A DNA stretch of 64,000 nt. Origin: Azolla pinnata. Lineage: Eukaryota > Streptophyta > Polypodiopsida > Salviniales > Salviniaceae. The notes under the pieces are model-generated. The model was not told the DNA's origin. It was given only the letters and a program-made list of their open reading frames with translations, and did not search any database. Positions 22,601 through 32,753 of this stretch are shown piece after piece. The stretch lies in the NCBI GenBank assembly GCA_037176905.1, contig JBBBWG010021889.1:1-64000 (forward strand), read 5' to 3'. How positions within the stretch are numbered: the stretch's first letter is position 1; every line of letters starts with the position of its first letter. Position numbers and translations under genes: made by a program.

Positions 22601-24419
22601 ATAATGTATCCTCTTCCAGGTCTTTCTGAAGCCTAGACCTTGATTTGATTTCCGTAATCTATTTTTTCTAGGATGCAACATTTGGATGAGATATTGAGGA
22701 CAGCCCAGTTGGCCAGTTATTTGTACACACGAATGGTTTGATTTACCTTGCACTCTAATTTCTGTTTTCTGTTGAACCATGAGCAGTTACTAATGCTTTC
22801 ACAATATACACATGCAGCATAATTGCAGACATCCTGACGTGCATGAACATGTGTATATGTAGGATGGTAGTTTCATATATCTATAAGGTCTTCCCAGGAT
22901 TTACATGTACATACAACGACAAATGCATGCACACATAAGTCTTCACTCACATGTACATGTTTCCTTACATCTTGCCTCCAACATTAAAACTGAAGGAGCT
23001 ATCCACCTGACATCAATGAATCACATACATGCGCACACATATATGTAGGACACTGGACTGTGTGCATATTTGTATCAACGTTGCCATTACATATGTACAT
23101 GCATGTGTGTGTACGTATGCACATATTGCTAATGCACAGATAACATGATTTAAAACTGAAACGGGTAGAAGAATCAGTGATGAATCACTTACTAGGACAA
23201 ATATATGCACACATACATGTCTCGTACATATGTTTGCATGTATGTGAATGAATGTTCCATCTACACATACATGTGCATGCCTATGCTACACTGATAACAC
23301 GTATTGCTTCCAAATTTTAAAACTGAAGAAGGTTTCTATCTGCTTTGACAGCGATGGACACCTTTGCCTGGTGAGCCACCAGTCGACGATTCTGATGTTG
23401 ATGATTGGCTACAAAGATTTCTTGTTTTGGAAGGTTCAACACTTTTTTTCTTTCCTCAAGCAGCAGGTTGGCTGATTAGAGGACTGTCTTTTTCTATTCA
23501 ACATAACCCTGTTGTCGATGATAAAAAGGCATTGTCTCATGTTATTATCTCTTAGATTTAAGGCCTGAAGGAGCCATTCTCTTCACCGAGGTTGTCGAGG
23601 TGGGATTGATATCAGGAAAGATTCAACACTATGACGAGGATATCAATTGGTTTGGGTTCCATGTTACAACCTCAGAAGGGCTGCGTCTTGAATGTGCCAC
23701 ATCCATAAAGCTCCAGGTTTCATCTTATTTTATTGAAGAAGAGTCTGAGTCCTTTCCTCAATTAGGGTTAAAACACTAGAGTCCCCTTTAAACTTCGTGG
23801 TATATTTAATACCGTAAATCTCCATGCAAACTGTAGTACCCTCGTACAGAAGGAAAATGATGTCTAGAGAGAAGTAATGGATATGTGGGTAACTTTCCAA
23901 AGTGTTCTGGTTTTCTTCTCATAATTATCATTTTGCTGAAATGCCTATCCCTACATCTTCAAGCTTTGTTGATATGTATCATTTAATCCAATGTTTCCCT
24001 AACCCTACATCCTGCACCCTACCCCTATTGGCAGAGTAGGGACAAACACTAGAGTTTCTGTAGGATTTATGATATACACCATATTGACTCCAATATTTCT
24101 GGAGCTTTAAACCTGAACCCCAGCCCTAATTGCTAGTGCTAGAAAACTCCTGTATAGAGATAAAGGAGTATTTTTTAGAAAGAGAACAGATATCCTGGTA
24201 GTGTTCTGGTATTTTCTTCATACTTACGTTTTCATCCCGATACCCGTTCCCTACCTGTGGAATCATCGCGTCATATTTATGTGGTCAATGTCGAATATAC
24301 ATTTCATTGAAGATGAGTGAATGAATTTATGTATACATTTTCAGGCAGATCTATGGATGTCAATGATCCAAGCGTCACATTCAGAACACTGTTCGCCAGA
24401 AGTAGAGAGAGGATCATGA
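19655..24419 (+). CDS. SAM-like domain, coiled coil and PH domain protein
   Basis: The domain make-up suggests a peripheral membrane adaptor: a SAM-like domain for protein contacts and a PH domain for phosphoinositide binding. Ten exons: 19655-19693, 20081-20291, 21803-21915, 22052-22197, 22297-22429, 22508-22590, 22672-22735, 23352-23466, 23556-23716 and 24345-24419. All phases fit and the product is 379 residues. Residues about 60-121 (WSVDDVVSWVQENVPIQSER, then FVREGIDGLRFLAL) match SAM. A Ser-rich linker with SPSFSSPKTPK follows, then KSLSLRSSRKSGFLKSSLRF. A coiled coil covers about 215-262 (ELYALQEEILSAEEREAILK). The PH domain covers about 278-366 (WLQRFLVLEGSTLFFFPQAA, FGFHVTTSEGLRLECATS), with the conserved C-terminal Trp in ADLWMSMIQ. 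A second possible start is the ATG at 20081, which opens exon 2 and would drop 13 residues. I know no experimental function for a plant member. Confidence 0.85.
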
Positions 24420-25872
24420 TGTGTCTATAATACTCGTTCTCCATGGATCTGGTACGGTGTCCCCCCTCCACCCCTTTTTGTACAAGTTTTTGAGGACCCT
24501 TTGTCGTAATGCACATAAATCTTTTGAGTAGTAATGTCCAATTTCTTTTGTTAATATGGGTACAAAACCACGTATTGTATCGAATGCTTTGGACAGATTG
24601 CTGGATCGTATTAACTTAATGAAGTGTAAAGATTATTATTTGGGGTCTCCCTTTGAATTCAAGGGAAACCGCAAATGTAAAGAGAGACGTGGTGGTGGTG
24701 GTGTACGCGTCTTATGTATGTAATCCTCATTCCTTTAGTATATTCTGGTCTTGTTTTTCTTTGATTTGTTCCTATTACGTACTGAAGGGAATTTACAAAC
24801 CTGTTATCAGTCTGTACAAAGAGAAGTTAAAGAAATTTGTTTAGGGATTGAGGGTTATTTGTGTGTGTGTAATGCATCTGCTATGTAACTTTCTTTTCTT
24901 TTCTGAGATTGGAACTTCTGATATGAGAGCTCCTACATTTACATATACGTGTAAATACATATATTTATAGGCATGTCCTGAGCCAACAGTACCTTTTGCA
25001 AATCAGAATTTTCAGAGTTTGGACAAGTAGCCCATCTTCTAAGCTTGGTGCTTCTTCTAATGAAGGCTACATGTAACCGTATGCGTGTATATGAGTGCAC
25101 TTGAAAGTTTGAGATGATTTTAAGAGAGATTAAAACAGTATGCTTTGCAATGTTCGTAACCAACAGTAATTTTTTGTGGGGTGAGGATCATGTCATGATC
25201 AGAGAAGAATGAGACCAGTTAAACCGATTGGCAGCGTGATACCAGTGTCATTCTAGTATTATCCTATTGAAAACTCAAAGCAAATCTAGTATTATTTTTG
25301 CAACTTCTAGCTTTTGTCAAGCTTTCCTTACACTAGGTATGTATAGAAATCAGCAGTAATCAACAAACAACCACACAGATCTATACGGATCACTCGTTAA
25401 TTAGCAATAGATAGATTTGCTTCGAGCTGCATTTTGTTACATGGAGTGGTCATCAAAAAACAATAAGAAGTGCTATAACCAAAGTAAGAAATGTGGTAAC
25501 AAGTTGAAAAAGGACCTCATTAAGCAAGTAATTAGTTGTTTACTGCATGTGAGAAACCAACCACTCGAATTACATCGCGAACTCATGAAGTTTTACGGTT
25601 AACCTCAAGCACAACCAAGGCTTAGAGCGATTCGATGCCTTGATTAGTTTCCTTTTACATTGTTGATGATGCATCGGCGTTGGATAAGCAGATAATTGTA
25701 GCCCTGCATCAAGCTAATAAAGCTATAGGCATGCAAACTATACGGAAAATGCATAAAGACGAGAATGAAATAATAGCCGTTTTGATCGATCCGACGCTTT
25801 GACGCGGCTCCGATATCAAAAGCAGCTCGATCGCTTTCAACGCAACTTGATGAATCCATGTCCAAGATCTTC

Positions 25873-25918
25873 CTGGTTTAGGGTTTAGGGTTTAGGGTTT
25901 GGGGGCGGGGGGTTAGGG
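25873..25918. repeat. Short TTTAGGG telomere-like repeat
   Basis: Three to four TTTAGGG units with a degenerate G-rich end. The tract is short, so it looks like an interstitial repeat and not a chromosome end. Confidence 0.85.
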
Positions 25919-28900
25919 TTCTTCTAGCGGGGAAAAGTATGGCCGACATTAAAGTGCATTGTCACAGCTCGGAATGTTTGTCGACTAACGTTGAAGGGTT
26001 TAAGTGGGCAGGAAATGCTGTCACCTAATGCCACTCGCCAACGCATATCGCGCGACGAACGTCTGTCGGGGGCGAATCGTTGACATGGTCCCCCGGGAAA
26101 ACAACGCATCCTCGTGCTTTCACATGGCGTCAAAGCTTATCGATCTTCTCAAGCCGCGCTCTCGGATCGAATGGACGACAAGCTCCGGTTTTTCTCTAAG
26201 AGCAGATTATTAGGGCGATGCTCACGTCGAGTGTTGGGTGTCGGTCGAAGAAAAAAAGAAAAAGGCCATAACAAATAGTTTTGGATCGCATGGAAATCGC
26301 GAGAAAGATCTCGCGGCGATCTGGGTTTTTTTTCCAGAAAAAAAAAACAGGAAGAAGAAGGGAGAAAGCCCGTTCGCAGATCGGAGAACGATCCAATTGT
26401 GTGGCGAAAGAAGCGATCGATCAATCGACGTTGTATACGATTCTCGTGCAAGTGCACGAATTGTCGATGAAAGCGTTAGGTGGGGACGTTGCCAGCGACT
26501 AATCAACCAGGAGTTGCTGCTTTGCTTGTTGTCAAAAGCTACCATAGTATTTACTCTCTCTAAACCTGCACATCCTCCGATGATACAGATTTAATCCTCG
26601 AAACATACCGTTTTCCTTGTTCTCGATTTCTCTATCTCTCTGCTCGAGTTTTTCCGCAAGCCTCACTTGCCCAAACTCCTTCTTTCTCGGTCCATTAATC
26701 GGCGTGTTTATCTCCTCCTGTATCGCCATTATTATCGATCATGAATACGATTCTTCTCGATCGAGAACACTTGTTCTTTTCTCTTTTGTGGGCCTTCCCC
26801 TGCACAGACTTGGCGGATGTTCATGTCTTTGTCCATACGCTACACAGATCGGCTTGTTCTTTTTAAATCGACAGTGTATGAGCAAACTCTACTTATAATC
26901 GACTTCATCAAGTCATTCATCGAGTCGTAAGGGGCCAATATTAGGCTAGTTGGCATGTTTCCTTATCCCTCATTTCAGCCATACTAGAGCTATTTTCTTT
27001 ATCCGTCCTCGACTATATCTGGTTAGTATTCTTCCTTTTCCTTAATCTGCTTATTAAACCTTTCCTTTTAAACCTTACTAACTCTAGGGTCCTTTATCAT
27101 CTTTGTCGATCACTTTGATCCATTTGTTTAAATATATCCTCCTAACCTCATAACACATGTCATTTTCAATTTGTTCATTAGTGGAAGCACCACCATGCAG
27201 GAAGGGTTGATTTCCAACTAATCTACACATTATTTTTTAAGTGAAACAAACCATATTTTCCCCGATGTAATCTAATCTAAGCTTAACACAAACATTGTCT
27301 CACCATTCTCGATTCTCCTTTTATAACTCAATGTTGTCCTTTGAAAGTATGCATTATATCTCTACACATTGTCATTAAACATTTTTATTGGGAGAATTAT
27401 AACATCTTAAAAGACCTTTTGACAACGTGTCCTTCGATATTATCTATACAACATTGGTGCATAAAAGCTCCCAACACTTATCCTTTATTGTACAAGAATA
27501 CTATTGCAAACGATGTATTGTATAGGAAAGAGGACTTTTCAAAGGACAGAGACCGTAGTTGTTTTGCAATATCTAAAAAATGCCATCAATGTATTTGTCT
27601 TCCACATCTGTTCTCAAATTCATGGGAAGAGGTTGCAATTCTTAAAAAATTTATTTTAAGTTAAAAGCCTTATTCCGGATTAATACTAACACTGCAACAT
27701 AAAAGAAAAAAATATGCGTTTAAACGAATCGAAATGCCAGTTGAGAAAGCGGCAGACGGTAAGTTAAGTTTGCCGTCGCGAGATGAGTACAAAATTTTCA
27801 AAAGGCAAACTGTTATCGAAATGGCTTGTAACAACCGGCCATGCATCGAGATTTACAGGGGAGGCAATCTGCGTTACGTTTCTCTACATCATTGGACAAC
27901 AAAATTCACAACGAAATTCTCACCGCCAGCCATGGCCGATTCGAACAACAAATGGGAATGGCATTCGAAAATGAACGTAGAGAGGAAGAAGGGAGCCCAC
28001 ACAGACACCCCCTGAATGCCCACAGGGCACATGACATGAACTGTGCGCATCAATGTCTGCGTTCTCAATGAGCATGGAACCAATAAGACGATCGATCGTC
28101 TGAGCAGTGTGCATACAGACATGCTTTTGACCCAACTTTCGCCCCCAAGTTGCAGTAGATCGATCGATCGTGGACTACGCTTTCTCTTAGCTACCACCAT
28201 CGAAATGGACCGTGTCGTCTGCCCGCTCGTTGCTCGATCGTGTAACTTGGTCAACAGCGAGAGGCATCGAAGCGCAACAGAAGCTAGCTAGCTGTAAAGC
28301 CTATCCCAGGTCAAGTAAGCTGTAAGCTGGTACTGTATGCGTATACGTACACATTTCCAAAGCTGCAGATGCTAATGCAAGGTCAAGTAAGAATCGTAGG
28401 CTGTTTAGCTTCACAGCTGTATACGTATACATATAGATATACGTAGATGTGTGAGCATGCGCATGTATGTATGTATGTGTGTATGTATGTGCGTATGTAT
28501 GCATGGGTAGAGGGGGCATTCCTGGAATTATGTAAAATCTGGAGGGTATTCCCCATTTTTCTTGTTTTTTATTTTATTTTTTATTCGTTCGTCCGTGAAT
28601 TAATTAAAATCACCGAATTAATATTATATGATAAGGACGTGAATCACATTTTAGAGGCATTTTGTTTTCCTTTTTTACGCAATTAAGAAAAATGAGAGCA
28701 AAGAAAAGAAAAAAGGAATGGCTAAAAGTACAAAAAAATACCGGGGGTGAAAGCAATTAAAATAAAAAACAGAGTGACAAACAAAAATAAAAAACGAAAA
28801 ATGCCGGGAAAAGGATATTTTTAAAAAACGAGACGAAAACAAAAAAAGGAAAAGCAGAGTTTTAAAAAAAACTAAAAAAGAGGACGGACAAAAAGAATGG

Positions 28901-31014
28901 AAAGTACGGGCGGCAGAGATTTTACATTGTCAACTGCGGCTTCGGGCTATCGCCGGTAAACGCTCTCTATCTTCTTCTTCTGTCGACGGGCTATCCCCGG
29001 TAAACGCCCCCTTGCCAGCCTAAGACTCACAACTCCTTTTTATTGTAATTTAGTTTTTATTTTGTTTTTCTTTTCTGCAACGACAAACGAAAAGAGAAAA
29101 AGAGGGGTAAAACATATTCAACAAAACAACAACAAAAACAAAAACCAGCAAAAAAAAAACAAAACAAAACAAAACCTGTCAACTGCCATCATGACCCAGA
29201 GTGCCCATCGTGGCCAGCGTGGCATTTACAAAAAAACAAAAAAAAAAAAGGAAAAAAACCAATAAGTGAGAGAAATAATGAGAAGGGAAAAAAGAGAAGG
29301 AAAAAAAACAAAAGGTGAGAAAAGAAATGGGGACGACGGACAGGGGCAAGTACCTTATTTTACTATTTTACCGCGCAGTAAAAACGTGGCCGATTTTACA
29401 TCTATGATATCTGTATTGAAAAGAAGAGAAACAGAAAAAAGGGGTTAAAACATTAGAAAACATTGTTTACGAGTTACACATTTTGTTTTTTGATGTCTGC
29501 TGGAATTAACAACTACAAAAAATTAACGCATTGTCTTATTACCACTACTGCTATTTTCCTAATCATCGGCATTGGCGCTAAATAGATAAGTCATTGTAAC
29601 TATCAAGAGGTTAGGGCCGCTAGAAATTCAGGGTCTTGCCCAAACCCCCGAGGGTAATCGATAATGGAGCAACTTCTCTGGAGAACGCCTCCGGCTATAT
29701 GCAGCCGTAGTTACGTTTGGCGATCGAGATGCTGGGCCTAACTAATTACAACGGGGGGCTATCAAGATTACTTACGGCTTATTAATTAGCGCGAATGCAG
29801 ATCCGGCCTAATTAGTGGTAAGACCAGGCGTTGGATTTGTAATTCCTAATTCTACTGGGCGTTAAAATATAGCAATTTAGAGTTCTGTTAAGCCTCTGCT
29901 CTGGTTTTGTTAAGTCTCCAAAAACAAAACGCGATTTTTTGTTTTTCTGATATAATCTTCTCGCTCATTTTTCCTTATTATTTTTGTTTTGTTTTGTGTA
30001 ATTTTTTTTCCCGGCGGGGCCACCGGCAGCAGCCGGTGAGTGGGAGCATCGTACAGCGGGACGGGCGGGGAGATGACCGGCGACAATGTCCGGTCACCGC
30101 GCGCCAAAAGCCACTTCTTTTGTTTTTTTTTCCTGTCCCAGTTTTTTTGCCGGGCCCTCACGTGCGGCGCACAGTGTCGTAAAAATACGTCGTTTCTCTT
30201 TAAAATATAAACCACGGAAACAAAAAAAAAAACAAAAACAAGTGATTTCGATGATAAAGAAAGATATGAGGAGACGACATACGGCAAAATTTTCTATGTA
30301 TGTAGGCAGGCAGGCATGTATATGCGTGCGTGCGTTTATGCATGCATGTATGTGTGGCATGGGTGTGTGTAAAAAAAGAAAACAAGAGCAAGCGCATTTA
30401 CTATGTTGCCTCGAGAAGTCTTCGTTTTCTTCTACATCAAGATGGGGGACATCTTATGTATGTGTATGTGTTCATAGCTTGCTTGGATGGGATGCTAGAA
30501 ACCAGGCAATACCAACGAGCAAAGTACCCATCATCACCCACCATCATGGTCATGCTCAAGGCTCAATAATCATCATGGTGATAGATGTAATTTAGCCATC
30601 CATAATAGTAAACTAATAATATGGCAATAATAATGCGGCCCCCCGTCAGGCCCCAACTTTGATTGAAAGGTTGCTAGCAAAAGAAGAAGAGAAAGGTCTC
30701 CCCCGGAAAGTTCAAACGTTATCATTTCTTCCTTCCCGCTCGCTCCGTGCCCACCACATGCATACACACAGACACACATGCATACATATACACATGCACG
30801 GCGTGGATACATATATATATATGTGTGTGTGTGTGCAGATGCATCATACACAAGCAGCATGACGATCATCGATGTACATGCATTGCATGTATGGCATGGT
30901 AGTATGTATGCGTGCCCCGGTGGATCTATCTGTCGTTGAGGGTCTCTGTCCATTTCGGTTTGTTTTCTTTTTTTGGTTCAGGTCTAATTTTTCTACGAGT
31001 AGACCAACCCCATA

Positions 31015-31160
31015 GATGTGTATGCATGCATGCATCCATCCATACATCCATCCATACATCCATCCATCGGATGAGTAGGCGATGTGATAATTGTCGTCCG
31101 TTGATTGATTGATTGATGGATGGATGGATGGATGGATGGATGGATGGATGGATGGATGGG
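31015..31160. repeat. Complementary CATC and GATG tetranucleotide arrays
   Basis: CATC-rich units (31027-31069) are followed about 35 bp later by GATT and then GATG units (31103-31160). The two arms are complementary and could pair. Translated frames across them (repeated HPSI or DGWM) are repeat artefacts. Confidence 0.88.
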
Positions 31161-31483
31161 ATGGTATGTGGGTGCATCGGATCGGATGGCATTCCATGCT
31201 CCGCTCGTCTCGGCGACACACATACATCCATACATACAGTGTGAAAGAAAACCCAATAATAATAATAACAACAACAACAACAACAATAACAATAATAGGA
31301 AAATTGGCCCCGTTTCACACTTGTCCGGCCCGCCCAAGCCCAAAAAAGCCCTGTTCTGTGTGTTCCGTCTGCTGGCGACACGCTCTGTCTCTTCCTTCTC
31401 TTCTTCCGTTCTTCTCTTTCTTTCTTTCGTCTTCCCAGGCCTAGGACTGAGGAGAAGCAGGTCATAGCCTCAATGGCAGAGAG

Positions 31484-31520
31484 AACCCTAACCCTAACCC
31501 TAACCCTAACCCTAACCCTA
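31484..31520. repeat. Telomere-like (AACCCT)n in GRAS gene leader region
   Basis: Six AACCCT hexamers lie about 660 bp upstream of the GRAS start codon. The unit is again the six-base form. Confidence 0.95.
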
Positions 31521-32179
31521 GCCTGATCAGTCTGCGTGGTATCAGACAAGGCTTCTTTTGCCCCCACCACCATCGCCACCTCTTTCTTCTTCTTCTTCTT
31601 CTTCCTTCTTCCTTCTTCCTTCTTCACCTTAAGTACATAGGTGCCAACCACTTTACCACTGCTGCTGCTGCTGCAACATACATACACACATCTCTCTCTA
31701 TCCCTAACTATAGTTGTATCGATTGATTTTGACCCAATCTCGTCCTCTCTCTATTATATTATTGTTGTATGCCTGTATTCCGCTTCTTCACCACCACAAC
31801 CCCGCCCGCCCCTGCTTGCTTCGCTGTTCTTCCGTCCTGATCTCTTCCCGTCGGCTTCTGATCGATCGATCGATCCCTTTGCTTCCGATCGATCCCTTTT
31901 TGCTTCCGATCGATCCCTCTTGGTCTCCGGGAGGAGGACAGGCGGATCCTTCATCGATGACACATCGTCGTCGTCGTCGCCGTGCTCATCCTCATCCTCG
32001 TCTCTCTTCCGGGGCGGCGGCACGCAGGCGGATTGGATTGGGTTGAAACCCTGGGAATCCGGTCGAGCCCAGGCGCGCTGCAGAGCAAGCGGAGAAGGGA
32101 AGCGCACGCAGGTCGTGTGTCCGGGGATCTGGGGATTTGTTTTTCACAAGGGAAGGGGAAGGGAGGCGCCGGCCTCAAG

Positions 32180-32721
32180 ATGATGATGAGCAGGGGCTGG
32201 GAGGAGGCAGGAGGAGGGTGCATGGCGGCGGCGGCGGCGATGATGATGGCGATGAAGAAGAATTGCGGGGCTCTGAATCTAATCGAGGGGGAGGCCGATG
32301 AGGACGTGCTTCTGGGCGGCGGCCATGGCGATGGCGATGGCGATGGCAATGGCGGCGAGTGTTGTGATGCGGCGGCCGTGATGTGGGCGCCCAAATCGTG
32401 GCCGCCGCCGCCCGCGATGACGGCGGCGATGACGGCGGCGATGACGGCGACGGCGAGGACGACGACGACGATGATGGAGCCGACGTCTGTGCTGGACACG
32501 CGCAACTACTACATGGCACGCAGCCCCAGCCCGAGCTCGACGACCACGACGCCTTCTTCTTCTTCTTCTTCTTCGTCGTCGTCGTCGTCTTCTTCTTCCC
32601 AGCCTCCCCCGCCGCCATCGCCGCCCGAGGTCGCCGACGACGGCAGCCTCGAGGCCTGCGTCCTCCTGTCCACGTCTCGCGCCCGCAAGCGCGAGCGCGA
32701 CGACGAATCCCACGCCCTCTC

Positions 32722-32753
<32 letters not shown>

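Larger units (their letters stand above)
24420..32179. other. Long intergenic region between SAM/PH gene and GRAS gene
   Basis: No gene is recognised over 7.7 kb. Contents: 3' flank of the SAM/PH gene; plant-type telomere-like TTTAGGG units near 25875-25920; an unassigned mixed region at 26-28.2 kb; ATGT-type microsatellites at 28.45-28.51 kb; an A-rich stretch at 28.7-29.5 kb; more ATGT/GATG/CATC microsatellites at 30.3-31.2 kb; and the leader region of the GRAS gene from about 31.5 kb. Two 21-bp near-identical direct repeats lie at 28943-28963 and 28987-29007. Confidence 0.5.

Noticed and set aside
24939-28291. Several frames of 60-125 codons in the 25-28 kb region
   Set aside because: Scattered on both strands, without similarity or coherent coding bias.
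30926-31687. 253-codon minus-strand frame
   Set aside because: Built from tetranucleotide, trinucleotide and TTAGGG repeats (HPSI, YYY and VRVR runs). It has no family similarity.
31982-32179. N-terminal extension of the GRAS protein upstream of the ATG at 32180
   Set aside because: The frame is open, but it has no ATG and looks like leader sequence.
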